DNA of 64,000 nucleotides from Bacteroidetes bacterium GWA2_32_17 (GTDB lineage Bacteria; Bacteroidota; Bacteroidia; Bacteroidales; GWA2-32-17): NCBI GenBank assembly GCA_001769035.1, contig MENF01000066.1, positions 1 to 64,000 of the forward strand, read 5' to 3'. Shown piece by piece: positions 7,137 to 17,413 of this stretch (position 1 is its first letter; each line of letters starts with the position of its first letter). The notes under the pieces were generated by a model. It saw only the letters and a program-made list of their open reading frames with translations, ran no database searches and was not told where the DNA came from. The position numbers and the translations under genes were made by a program.

Positions 7137-7850
7137 CTACATTTTTAATTTTAAAATATCAAATTTGAGTAAATCAAAAACTATGAAACTGTCTGATTTA
7201 TAAATATCGAGTATTAACTGTATAGTAGCATTTGCCATATAAACACCCAGTATTCCAGGAACCACACCTAATACACCACTCTCATTGCATCCGGGAGCAT
7301 CTTCGGAATCAGGTGGTTCACCGTAAACATCTCTTAAATTTTTATTGTTTTTATAATTAAATACCGCAAGCTGGGCTTCAAATTTGTAAATGCTTCCGAA
7401 CACTAAGGGTTTATTTAATTCTGCACAAATATCATTTACTAAAAACCGGGTTGGAAAATTATCGGAACCATCAACAATAATATCAAAACGGGAAATGATT
7501 TCTTTACCGTTTTTTTTATTCAGAATTTCATTAAAAACAATAAATGAAACATTAGGATTCTGTGATTTTAATTTACCTGCTGCTATTTCCACTTTTGGTT
7601 TCCCGATATCATCGGTTGAATAAAGAATCTGACGATTTAAATTATGGAGTTCTACCGTGTCAAAATCAATAATCCCAATTGTGCCAACTCCTGCAGAACA
7701 TAGATATTGTAAAGCCGGACAACCTAATCCGCCGGCACCAACAACGAGCACTTTAGCATTTTTTAATTTCTCCTGACCTTTTTTTCCTACCTCAGTCAGT
7801 ATTAATTGATGCCTGTAACGTAATAACTCCTCTTTAGTAAAATCATTCAT
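7137..7850 (-). CDS. thiF: ThiF, ThiS adenylyltransferase (zinc-site-lacking form)
   Basis: A 237-residue E1-like enzyme that adenylates the C-terminal glycine of ThiS so that sulfur can be transferred for thiazole synthesis. It has the nucleotide-binding GAGGLGCPALQYL near residue 38, DFDTVELHNLNRQ near 63 and DGSDNFPTRF near 130. E. coli ThiF and MoeB carry a zinc site of two CxxC pairs. Here the first pair is replaced (RDVYGEPPD) and the C-terminal pair is absent, while the cysteine in GCNESGV is kept. It is the last gene of the thiamine operon and overlaps thiH by 8 bp. Confidence 0.85.
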   Translation of the reverse strand: MNDFTKEELLRYRHQLILTEVGKKGQEKLKNAKVLVVGAGGLGCPALQYLCSAGVGTIGIIDFDTVELHNLNRQILYSTDDIGKPKVEIAAGKLKSQNPNVSFIVFNEILNKKNGKEIISRFDIIVDGSDNFPTRFLVNDICAELNKPLVFGSIYKFEAQLAVFNYKNNKNLRDVYGEPPDSEDAPGCNESGVLGVVPGILGVYMANATIQLILDIYKSDSFIVFDLLKFDILKLKM

Positions 7851-8982
7851 ATTTTAAAAATGAATTATCCCAGTCTTTCCATACAGGTTCGTAATCATTT
7901 GAAGCTATTATCTCTGCTATCTGACCTGCATTTCGTTCATCTGCAATTTCAAACTGTTCCAGCGATTTTTGGTTGCCTGAATATCCACCTGGATTAGTTT
8001 TTGAGCCTGCACTCATACTTGTAACACCTAATTTTATAATATTATTTCTAAAAGTTTCTGACTCACGTGTCGAAACAGATAATTCCACATCTTCGTTAAA
8101 TAATCGGTAAGCACAAATTAATTGTACAAGTTCCTTGTCAGAGATTGATGATTCTGAAGCTCCGAATATTTTTTTATCTTGGTCATTAACCTTATATGGC
8201 CTGATTCGTGGAAAAGAAATCGAATATTTTGTTTGCCAGTATTTTTTTTGCAGGTATTCTAAATGTAAAGCGCATAAACAGGAATCTGTCCGCCAGTCTT
8301 CCAGTCCTAATAATATTCCTAATCCAATTTTATGTATTCCCGCGCGCCCTATTCTGTCAGGTGTTTCAAGGCGAAAATAAAAATCAGATTTTTTTCCCCT
8401 GGGATGATATACTTTATATTTCTCTTTGTTATATGTCTCCTGATATACAAAAACAGCATAAACACCTGCACGGTTTAATTCTTCGTATTCTGTCTGTAAA
8501 AGAGGGAGTACTTCAATGGAAGTATTTGCAAAACTTGATTTTATCAGATTGACGGATTGAACTAAATATTCCAGGTTTACAACTTGTCGTGCCTCACCTG
8601 TTACAAGTAAAATATGATCAAATCCCTGTTTTTTAATTTCTGAAATTTCTTTTAAAATTTCATCTGTATTAAGCGTTTTACGTTCTATTTTATTGTTAAA
8701 ATTAAAACCGCAATAGGTGCAGTAATTATTACATTCATTGCTTAAATACAAAGGAACATATAATTGAATTGTTTTGCCAAAACGCTTTTGTGTTAATTGT
8801 TGACTTATTTGTGCCATTTGTTCCAGATAAGGAACGGCAGCAGGAGAGATTAATGCTTTAAAGTCTTCTATTGTCCTGTTATTCGAAGACAATGCATTCT
8901 CAACATCACTGGAAGATTTATTTAAAATGGACTCTTTTATTTTGTTCCAATCCTGTAAATCATATATTTTTTGAAAACTCAT
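7843..8982 (-). CDS. thiH: ThiH, 2-iminoacetate synthase (radical SAM)
   Basis: A 379-residue radical S-adenosylmethionine enzyme that splits tyrosine to dehydroglycine (2-iminoacetate) and p-cresol for the thiazole ring. The iron-sulfur motif CNNYCTYCGF (CxxxCxxC) lies near residues 85-95 and VTGEARQ follows at about 125. The C-terminal half has the conserved SAGSKTNPGGY segment. Length matches the family. Use of ThiH rather than ThiO points to an anaerobic or facultative life. It lies 21 bp downstream of thiG. Confidence 0.93.
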   Translation of the reverse strand: MSFQKIYDLQDWNKIKESILNKSSSDVENALSSNNRTIEDFKALISPAAVPYLEQMAQISQQLTQKRFGKTIQLYVPLYLSNECNNYCTYCGFNFNNKIERKTLNTDEILKEISEIKKQGFDHILLVTGEARQVVNLEYLVQSVNLIKSSFANTSIEVLPLLQTEYEELNRAGVYAVFVYQETYNKEKYKVYHPRGKKSDFYFRLETPDRIGRAGIHKIGLGILLGLEDWRTDSCLCALHLEYLQKKYWQTKYSISFPRIRPYKVNDQDKKIFGASESSISDKELVQLICAYRLFNEDVELSVSTRESETFRNNIIKLGVTSMSAGSKTNPGGYSGNQKSLEQFEIADERNAGQIAEIIASNDYEPVWKDWDNSFLKYE

Positions 8983-9003
8983 TTTAGGTTTTGTTCAATT
9001 ATT

Positions 9004-9789
9004 CTATTCTAAAAATGCAGTAAGGGGACTACTGGCTTCAGCATTATTTACTTTATTAGCCAGCTTTGCTTCAAAAGCTATTCTGCCGGCTTCTACTGCT
9101 AATTTAAAGGCATAAGCCATGTCAACCGGATGTTGGGCTATTGCAATGGCTGTATTTACCAGAACTGCATCAGCACCAATTTCCATGGCTTTTGCGGCAT
9201 CGGAGGGCGCACCTATTCCTGCATCAATAACAACGGGTACATTACTTTGCTCAATAATAATTCTTAAAAAGTCAATTGTTTTTAAGCCCTTGTTACTTCC
9301 TATCGGTGAACCCAGCGGCATTACAGCCGATGTTCCTGCATCTTCAAGTCGTTTACACAACACCGGATCTGCATGTATATAAGGCATAACAATAAAGCCA
9401 AGCCGGGATAATTCTTCTGTGGCTATTAATGTTTCAATTGGGTCAGGCATTAAATATTTTGGGTCTGGATGAATTTCTAATTTTATCCAGTTTGTTTCTA
9501 ATGCTTCCCGGGCAAGTTTAGCGGCAAAAATTGCTTCTTTAGCGTTTCTTGCACCCGAAGTATTGGGTAATAAATTAATATTGGTATGTTGAAGATGTTC
9601 GAGAATATCATCATGAATTTTATTGTCTGTTGAATTCTTTGAAGTATTTATTCGTTTTAGTGCCACAGTTACTAATTCGGTACCGGATGAAACGACAGCA
9701 TCAGCCATTAGTTTTGAAGAACCAAATTTTCCTGTCCCTAAAAATAACCTCGACTTAAATTCTTTACCCCCTATTATTAATCTTTTCAT
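9004..9789 (-). CDS. thiG: ThiG, thiazole synthase
   Basis: A 261-residue TIM-barrel enzyme that joins 1-deoxyxylulose 5-phosphate, dehydroglycine and the sulfur of ThiS thiocarboxylate into thiazole phosphate. Visible hallmarks are FLGTGKF near the start, [14 protein letters not shown], the [18 protein letters not shown] segment with the Schiff-base lysine (about residue 104), [26 protein letters not shown] and [12 protein letters not shown]. Length is typical. It is separated from the upstream thiE by 408 bp of repeat-filled DNA, so the operon may be split or have an internal promoter here. Confidence 0.95.
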   Translation of the reverse strand: MKRLIIGGKEFKSRLFLGTGKFGSSKLMADAVVSSGTELVTVALKRINTSKNSTDNKIHDDILEHLQHTNINLLPNTSGARNAKEAIFAAKLAREALETNWIKLEIHPDPKYLMPDPIETLIATEELSRLGFIVMPYIHADPVLCKRLEDAGTSAVMPLGSPIGSNKGLKTIDFLRIIIEQSNVPVVIDAGIGAPSDAAKAMEIGADAVLVNTAIAIAQHPVDMAYAFKLAVEAGRIAFEAKLANKVNNAEASSPLTAFLE

Positions 9790-10197
9790 GTGTTTATATT
9801 TTAGTTATTGTCTCATTATTAATTACTTATATTTTTTAGATACACGACCTGACAGGAACTTCGTAACCTGTCAGGATGTGTAACAATTATTCGTTAATCC
9901 TTATTCGATATTTTTTTAAATACAATCATTCCCTTGTGTGTCTTTATTTAGTCATGGATGTTTCATCTGTTTATATTTTTTAGTTTACTGATACTCAATT
10001 TATTATATTTTTCAGATTGATGTAGATTGAAGAAGATTGATAGGATTGATGAAGACGTTCTCCAATCTTGTCTTCTCAATCTATTCAATCTTGTTTTTTC
10101 AATCCTTTCAATCCTTCTTCTCAATCTTGTTTTCTCAATCTTTTTCAATCTCATCACTTAACCTCAACCGCTAATATAATCATTCCCTTGTGTGTCT
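9790..10197. repeat. Composite of dispersed repeats inside the thiamine operon
   Basis: No real gene. From left to right there are: a palindrome with CCTGACAGG and CCTGTCAGG arms (9848-9877), part of a roughly 110-bp element repeated in opposite orientation near 49233-49345; a block at about 9925-9967 that directly repeats 10168-10219 (the latter overlapping the end of thiE); and at 10016-10155 a run of GATTGA units followed by TCAATC units, which can fold on itself and recurs at 17193-17340. The ORFs seen here are repeat translations. Confidence 0.7.
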
Positions 10198-10851
10198 TTA
10201 TTTAGTCGTGGATGTTTCATATAACAATGAATTTAATTTTTCTATTGTTTCTTTTTTATCTTTTCCTAATGTTATAAGACCTGATATGGCAACACCATAA
10301 ACACCTGTTTTTAAAATGTCATCAATATCACCATGTTGAATGCCTCCAATTGCATAGACAGGTACATTTCTTTGTTCTATTGTAAGTGTGTTCATTATTC
10401 TGTTAATACCATCCAATCCTAAAACCGGGCTTAATTTTTCTTTGGTTGTAGTAAACCTGTATGGTCCTAAACCAATATAATTGCAGCCCTCGTTAATTCT
10501 TGTTAGTACATCGGTTATAGTATTGGCTGTACCACCGATTATTTTATCTTCACCTAAAATTTCTCTGGCCGTTGTGATTGGCATGTCCTTTAATCCAAGA
10601 TGGACACCATGAATATCAGCTATTTTTGCTATGTCAACATTATCATTAATTATTAATGTGGAATTATATAATGAACATAGTTTTTTTATTTTTTCAGTTA
10701 AATTTATTAACTGTTTTTTTTCACAATTTTTAAAACGTAATTGTATCCATTTACAGCCGGCATCAAGAGTACTGTTAATATTATTAAATTGCTCTTCAGG
10801 TGTTGAGCCCTGGGAAATATACTGGAGTTTGCTATACATAATGATAACCAA
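10198..10851 (-). CDS. thiE: ThiE, thiamine-phosphate synthase (second ThiE-like gene)
   Basis: A 217-residue TIM barrel that couples hydroxymethylpyrimidine diphosphate with thiazole phosphate. It has WIQLRFKN near the start, LIINDNVDIAKIADIHGVHL, then IGGTANT, YIGLGPYRFTTTK and VYAIGGIQHGDI, the phosphate-binding strand. ThiD ends inside its start region (20-bp overlap from the first ATG, 8 bp from the second at 10839, which gives MYSKLQYIS and is the more likely start). Its last codons lie in a sequence block repeated downstream. Confidence 0.92.
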   Translation of the reverse strand: MVIIMYSKLQYISQGSTPEEQFNNINSTLDAGCKWIQLRFKNCEKKQLINLTEKIKKLCSLYNSTLIINDNVDIAKIADIHGVHLGLKDMPITTAREILGEDKIIGGTANTITDVLTRINEGCNYIGLGPYRFTTTKEKLSPVLGLDGINRIMNTLTIEQRNVPVYAIGGIQHGDIDDILKTGVYGVAISGLITLGKDKKETIEKLNSLLYETSTTK

Positions 10852-11584
10852 TTAATGAACGGTTTGACGATAAAAATGTCTCAACGTAGTTTTTTGCATT
10901 ATAACAGGAAGTCAATAAATCAAATCCCAAAGCAAGATTTGCTGCAATAGCTGAAGATAACACACAACCCGAACCATGTTTGGGAAAAATATTTTCTTTT
11001 GCAGGTAAAATCTTCTCTACATTGTTTTTTATATATAAATAATCTATTCCAGGTTCCATTTCATTATGCCCGCCCTTTAAAAGGACATTACAATACCTTG
11101 ATAATTCCTTTGAAGCTTTTTTGGGATCATTATTATTTGTTATAAATATTATTTCTTCAACATTAGGACTTATCAGAAAAATATTTTTAATAACAACTAA
11201 TAAGTCTTTATTTTGAAATTTATTATGAAATTCAAAACCGGCACTGGCTTTAATAATGGGATCCCATATTATAATCGGGTTTGAAATAGAAGAAGTCAGG
11301 TAATTTATTATTTTTTCAAGCGATTCTAAATCTTTAATCAATCCGATTTTGATAATTGAAAATTCAAATCTTTTTCTTAACAATGAAACCTGTTTTATTA
11401 TATCATCTGCATTAATCCATTGGATACTGTTAAATTCAATATCGTTCTGAAAAGTAACGGAACTAATGGCTGAAACTCCGTAAACCCGGTGTCTTTCAAA
11501 AGTTTTAATGTCAGCAAGTATGCCTGCTCCGCCACTGGGGTCAAAGCCTGCAATGCTTAACACACAGTTTCTTTTTTCATCCAT
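10832..11584 (-). CDS. thiD: ThiD, hydroxymethylpyrimidine (phosphate) kinase
   Basis: A 250-residue ribokinase-fold enzyme that phosphorylates hydroxymethylpyrimidine twice. It begins with IAGFDPSGGAGILADIKTF, the substrate-binding signature, then SSVTFQND, WDPIIKASAGF and LKGGHNE, and carries the anion-hole motif GSGCVLSSAIAANLA near the C-terminus with the catalytic Cys. It overlaps the upstream TenI/ThiE-like gene by 28 bp and the downstream thiE, so the three are probably translated together. Confidence 0.94.
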   Translation of the reverse strand: MDEKRNCVLSIAGFDPSGGAGILADIKTFERHRVYGVSAISSVTFQNDIEFNSIQWINADDIIKQVSLLRKRFEFSIIKIGLIKDLESLEKIINYLTSSISNPIIIWDPIIKASAGFEFHNKFQNKDLLVVIKNIFLISPNVEEIIFITNNNDPKKASKELSRYCNVLLKGGHNEMEPGIDYLYIKNNVEKILPAKENIFPKHGSGCVLSSAIAANLALGFDLLTSCYNAKNYVETFLSSNRSLIGYHYV

Positions 11585-12144
11585 CTTTTTTTTATTTTAT
11601 TGAATTTTTCGATAGGATTACTGTTTTGCCATATTGCCCCCAATAAAGCTATTCCGGGAAATCCTGTATCTTTTAAAATATCAATTTTGTTCTCATCAAT
11701 TCCACCCAGGGCAAAGATTCTTTTTTCGGTAAATAAATCCCGATAATTTTTGAGATTTTGAAGATCAAAATTGCTTTTATAATTCTGCTTTGAGATACTA
11801 TTGAAAACAGGGCTTAAAAACCCGTAATCAAATTTCTTATCGGATTCCATAATTTCATTAACTGAATGAAATGAAATGCTTAGAGGTTTATTGTTGCCTT
11901 TATCATTATAGGTCACCGGGACATGGATTCCTTTCAGATGATACTCTTCTGCCAGATGATAATGAGAATGTAAGACTATCCTTTTGTGATAATTGTTATG
12001 AATTGTTTCAATAAATTTTTTGATATCTTCTTTTGTATATTGCTTTTTTCTGAGATGAAGTATCTCCAGGCCATCATAAAATAACTGATGGATGAGGTTG
12101 ACTTCATCTTTAATAAAAACCGGATCAGTGATAACAATAATCAT
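11557..12144 (-). CDS. TenI/ThiE-like protein
   Basis: A 195-residue half of the TenI/ThiE superfamily. It has the barrel strands LEILHLRKKQYTKEDIKKF, KGIHVPVTY, YGFLSPVFNSISKQNY and IFALGGIDENKI. It lacks the full diphosphate-binding pattern of true ThiE (no T-N-T stretch and no GHLG), so it is more likely a TenI-type thiazole tautomerase than a second synthase, though several Bacteroidota annotate it as thiamine phosphate synthase. It starts 2 bp after thiC. Confidence 0.8.
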   Translation of the reverse strand: MIIVITDPVFIKDEVNLIHQLFYDGLEILHLRKKQYTKEDIKKFIETIHNNYHKRIVLHSHYHLAEEYHLKGIHVPVTYNDKGNNKPLSISFHSVNEIMESDKKFDYGFLSPVFNSISKQNYKSNFDLQNLKNYRDLFTEKRIFALGGIDENKIDILKDTGFPGIALLGAIWQNSNPIEKFNKIKKRWMKKETVC

Positions 12145-12145
12145 C

Positions 12146-14023
<1,878 letters not shown>

Positions 14024-14069
14024 TTATTTTATTTTGTGGATTTTGCATGATTATTTCATGTAAAATGTA

Positions 14070-14273
14070 CTATCCTCCTTGTGTAGCTTTAATGATTATA
14101 ACTTCATCGTTTTGTTTAAGGAAATATTCCTGCCAGTATTCTTTTTTTATTACCTGGTTATTTACCGCAATGGCTATTCCCTTCTGTTTTTCATTTATTA
14201 TTTCGTCAACTAATAATTGAATTGAACAGTTTTCAGGGAATTTTTCAATCTGGTTATTTACCTTTATCTCCAT
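14070..14273 (-). CDS. thiS: ThiS, sulfur carrier protein
   Basis: A 67-residue ubiquitin-like protein that ends in the required GG (IIIKATQGG). Its C-terminal glycine is adenylated by ThiF, then carries sulfur to ThiG. It is the first gene of the operon, about 290 bases downstream of the riboswitch. Confidence 0.95.
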   Translation of the reverse strand: MEIKVNNQIEKFPENCSIQLLVDEIINEKQKGIAIAVNNQVIKKEYWQEYFLKQNDEVIIIKATQGG

Positions 14274-14340
14274 AATTAATTTAATTTAAACATCATGAAC
14301 AAAAAAGATTTTATTTTTTAGAATGATTTATAAATGAGTA

Positions 14341-14440
14341 CGGTATAAAAATCTTTTATTGCCACGAATTACACGAATTAACGCAGATAAATGATTTTTA
14401 AATCTGTGGAAATCAGCGTAATCTGTGGCAACATTTTTTT
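14341..14440. repeat. CACGAATT inverted repeat in the thiS leader
   Basis: GCCACGAATTACACGAATTA is followed by a mirrored AATCTGTGG...ATCTGTGGCAAC. Such elements are scattered through many Bacteroidota genomes. It lies between the TPP riboswitch and thiS, inside the untranslated leader. Confidence 0.5.
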
Positions 14441-14559
14441 ATTTTTTCAATTTTATTATTAAATTATACCTTTTTAGACTGGACTCATAAATTCTTTAAA
14501 TAAAAATCAAAATTAAACCGAAGAAATATTTTTTCATGGTTAATAATTAAAAATTTAAG

Positions 14560-14665
14560 TCAATGGAGGTCTTTTGGTTTTCCGGCTCGGCATTACCCGT
14601 CCCGGTCCTAAGGGTATATTCTCAGCCCGTTATATTAAGGCACCCCATTGAGCTATCGTTGCAAA
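14560..14665 (-). promoter_or_regulatory. TPP riboswitch (THI element)
   Basis: On the minus strand the conserved TPP-aptamer blocks appear in order: GGGGTGCC (14645-14638), GGGCTGAGA, ACCCTTAGGACC, then GGGTAATGCCGAGCCGG. The closing P1 arms are TCAATGGGG and CCTCCATTGA. It precedes thiS and the rest of the thiamine genes, so thiamine pyrophosphate should repress the operon. Confidence 0.93.
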
Positions 14666-14780
14666 GATAAAACCTATTTTATAAATAAAAAAATATTTTT
14701 TTATTTATTTAGATATAACAGGTTTTAAAACCTGTTAATTCTTGTAAATATTTTTTAATTTTGTAAAAAGTATTTCAGAT

Positions 14781-15281
14781 ATGAAAAGAATAACTTTAGT
14801 AACCATACTGATATTGTTTTCGTTATTGGCAAATAGCCAAGAAAAAAAGCTGATTTATATTCCAACTTTAAATGGAATGAAACAAATTGACGAAGCTGTA
14901 ACAAAAGCTAAAGATGATAATAAAAATGTATTAGTTCAGGTTGGTGGAAACTGGTGCCCATGGTGTTTTAAATTTAATAATTTTTGTAAAGATGTTCCTC
15001 AAATTGATTCCATAATAAAATCGAGCTACGTTCTTATACATTTGAATTACAGTAAAGAAAACAGAAATTATGATGCTTTGGAAAGATTAGGATTTCCACA
15101 AAGGTTTGGTTTTCCTGTGCTCGTTGTTTTAAATTCAAAAGGTGAAAGATTGCATACTCAAGATAGTGGGTTGCTCGAAAAAGAAAAAGGCTACGATACT
15201 TTAAAAGTAGCAACCTTTTTAAATAACTGGACACCTCAAATATTTAATAAAGAGAGGTATATTGTTAATGAAAATAAGTAA
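14781..15281 (+). CDS. Secreted thioredoxin-like protein
   Basis: A 166-residue protein with a signal peptide (cut after residue about 19, ANSQ) and a thioredoxin-fold domain with GGNWCPWCFKFNNFC, a CxxC redox motif near residues 58-61. RFGFPVLVVLN carries the cis-proline. It resembles small periplasmic thioredoxins (thioredoxin_7 type) of Bacteroidota that reduce or isomerise disulfides outside the cytoplasm. It is divergent from the thiamine operon and stands alone. A remnant of the cassette spacer follows its stop codon directly. Confidence 0.8.
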   Translation: MKRITLVTILILFSLLANSQEKKLIYIPTLNGMKQIDEAVTKAKDDNKNVLVQVGGNWCPWCFKFNNFCKDVPQIDSIIKSSYVLIHLNYSKENRNYDALERLGFPQRFGFPVLVVLNSKGERLHTQDSGLLEKEKGYDTLKVATFLNNWTPQIFNKERYIVNENK

Positions 15282-15648
15282 CGACAGTCAGTCCAAAAAC
15301 CCATTTTTCTATAAATTTTAATCAAATATTAAGTGATTAAACGAAATAAAAAATAATCAACAACTTAAAGTGTTTTATAATTTGTTAAAAAGATGGGGCG
15401 TATTCATATTATTGATAACAGATATTTGTTATATTAATGTGCATATTATATTCACAATTGGTCTGTGTGCCACAGACCAAGGATGTAAAGATATTGCACA
15501 TTATTAGAAAAAAGGTTTTAATATAAGACAATAACAGCCAATTTGGGTTTTATTTTTAACTGTATTCCACCTGCCAAGTGTATAATTTGTATATACGGGA
15601 CTTCTAAAATCCGATAGCTATCGGATTTTAGAACCCCTCTATAGTAAA
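15282..15648. other. Gene-free stretch with cassette-element remnant and hairpins
   Basis: Positions 15285-15335 resemble the minus-strand reading of the cassette spacer at 1-50: CAGTC, then AAAAACCCATTTTT and AATTTTAATCAAAT in the same order. Further on, TTGGTCTGTG at 15458-15467 pairs with CACAGACCAA at 15471-15480, nested in TAATGTGCATAT and ATATTGCACATTA arms. No gene is seen. Confidence 0.55.
15602..15633. terminator. Perfect 32-bp palindrome after the C45-like gene
   Basis: TTCTAAAATCCGATAG is followed at once by its reverse complement. It lies 16 bases beyond the stop of the minus-strand gene at 15649, so it may end its transcript. The core ATCCGATAGCTATCGGAT recurs at 41351-41368 and a shorter form at 39874-39887, so it is also a dispersed motif. 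Confidence 0.5.
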
Positions 15649-17148
15649 TTATTGTTTCACAAATTTTTTAATTTGTGAAACATTTTTTGAATATATTTTT
15701 AACAAATAAATTCCTTTCGGTAAATTTGAAATATCAATGTAAGATTTTTTCCCAATTTCAGAGCAATGTATCTTTTGATTTAAAACATTATAAATTTCGA
15801 CTGTAAATAAACCCGTAGCATTTGTTATTTCAATGTTTAAATTATTTACAGAAGGATTTGGAAAAAGATTTATACTTATCTCATCAACAACTGTTTTGGA
15901 TTTGATATTTGTCGAAAATAATTCACAAAAATTAAATACTTGAGGGGCAAATTGATAAGCTGGGTTTCCATAATGGCTCACTGCTATTTTAAATACACAA
16001 TCTTCGGGTATTACCTGAATAAATTGAAGGTTTATATTCTGAACAGATTGTGTTTTCATTATGTTCCAGTTATCAGATGAACCGATGTTTTGTCCGTTGT
16101 AATTTGTGTGAATAACATTACTCACATTCAAATATCGTGAACAATAAATTTGGGCATTGTTTCTTTTCACCATGTCATTGGCAGCATATAAATTATCGCC
16201 ATCAATACTATCGGTATAATTATTATATCGAAAAGTTACATAAGGTTGTTGTGGAGCCAGTTCTGCCACCATGGCAATCAGACTATCGTAACCCGCTGTT
16301 GATGGAGCCAGCGAACATACAATAAAACCGCTTGCATACCCATTGGTATTAGAAGATAATGCGTCGCGAATATCATTAACATTGTGCAAACCATCGTTAT
16401 TAAAATCAACTTTTTCTAATCCTTTTCGTATGGCAAGCGTTACTGGTTCGTAGCCTTTGTTTACTAAAGCGGTGAAGCCGTTAACTGTATTTAAAAAAGC
16501 AGTAACCCCATGAATGTTAAATGCCTGTGAAGCAGCCATCTGTCCGGCAGTACCTGTTAAAATCCATGGTTGTTCGTTAGTTTCAGAGGGGACATGAATA
16601 ATTACCACTTGATTGTTGGTAATATTGGTATCTAATGGGCTTGCATCAAGATGATGGGAAATAACTGACTTACCGTTTAAATCTGTTCCCAAAGTAGCAT
16701 CGCCCCAATCCATGAGACTGGAACAATTCTGAATAATTTCTTTTTTGGTAATAAATCCCGAAAGGTCAGTAATAAAATTTACAACAAATAAATCAAGGTA
16801 CGAAATTCCGGCAGTATCAATACCTGCATTTGCCATTCCATCTAACATAGCCTTTGCTTCAGTTACATAAATGGTGTCTATAGAAAAATTATTTTGATTC
16901 CCTATAATTGATTTTGCCAACGGAAGCAGACCTCCAAAGTTAGGAAGAATGTAATTATTATATACAGAAAATATTTTCTGACTACATAAATATCCATAAG
17001 CAAAACCACGTTGGTAATGGGTTCCCCACACTTTTACAACTCTGATATTACCTGTGTCGGAAACTAATTCACCATTTACCGGTTGTGCATACACTATACT
17101 TAAAGATGATGCAATAACAAAAACAACGATTACAAATATTTTTTTCAT
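15649..17148 (-). CDS. Secreted C45-type acyltransferase/hydrolase with T9SS sorting domain
   Basis: A 499-residue protein. Residues 1-21 are a signal peptide. GTHYQRGFAYGYLC and later NCSSLMDWGDAT resemble the Ntn-hydrolase C45 family (acyl-CoA:6-aminopenicillanate acyltransferase-like), in which an internal Cys becomes the nucleophile. HHLDASPL also fits. Residues about 425-499 are a type A T9SS sorting domain: LFPNPSVNNLNIEI, VEIYNVLNQKI, LPKGIYLLKI and a final KKFVKQ. It should be exported and processed outside. The substrate is not evident. A repeat shared with 9962-10160 begins at its start codon. Confidence 0.75.
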   Translation of the reverse strand: MKKIFVIVVFVIASSLSIVYAQPVNGELVSDTGNIRVVKVWGTHYQRGFAYGYLCSQKIFSVYNNYILPNFGGLLPLAKSIIGNQNNFSIDTIYVTEAKAMLDGMANAGIDTAGISYLDLFVVNFITDLSGFITKKEIIQNCSSLMDWGDATLGTDLNGKSVISHHLDASPLDTNITNNQVVIIHVPSETNEQPWILTGTAGQMAASQAFNIHGVTAFLNTVNGFTALVNKGYEPVTLAIRKGLEKVDFNNDGLHNVNDIRDALSSNTNGYASGFIVCSLAPSTAGYDSLIAMVAELAPQQPYVTFRYNNYTDSIDGDNLYAANDMVKRNNAQIYCSRYLNVSNVIHTNYNGQNIGSSDNWNIMKTQSVQNINLQFIQVIPEDCVFKIAVSHYGNPAYQFAPQVFNFCELFSTNIKSKTVVDEISINLFPNPSVNNLNIEITNATGLFTVEIYNVLNQKIHCSEIGKKSYIDISNLPKGIYLLKIYSKNVSQIKKFVKQ

Positions 17149-17413
17149 GTGTTTATATTTTTTAGTTTATTGATACTCTATTTTTTATATTTTTCAGATT
17201 GATGTAGATTGAAGAAGATTGATAAGATTGATGAAGACGTTCTTCAATCTTGTCTTCTCAATCTATTCAATCTTGTTTTCTCAATCTATTCAATCTTGTT
17301 TTCTCAATCTATTCAATCTTGTTTTCTCAATCTTCTCAATCGTACTAATAATCATTCCCTTTCCTATAAATCGGAACAAGTCGTGTGTTTTAAAATTAAT
17401 CATGGATGTTTCA
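17149..17413. repeat. GATTGA/TCAATC self-complementary dispersed repeat, copy 2
   Basis: This stretch repeats 9962-10215 in the same orientation: a TGTTTATATTTTTTAGTTTA lead, a run of GATTGA-type units, a GAAGACGTTCT centre, then a run of TCAATCT units, ending with AATCATTCCCTT and a CATGGATGTTTCAT-like block. The two halves can pair into a long hairpin. The short ORFs here are translations of the repeat. Confidence 0.7.

Noticed and set aside
10016-10157. Short ORFs in GATTGA repeat DNA here and at 17209-17517
   Set aside because: They translate a self-complementary satellite, and similar frames appear in both copies without a start signal.
11557-12144. Naming the first ThiE-like gene thiE
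   Set aside because: It lacks several substrate-binding residues of thiamine-phosphate synthase, and a better ThiE is encoded at 10198-10851, so only a TenI/ThiE-like call is given.
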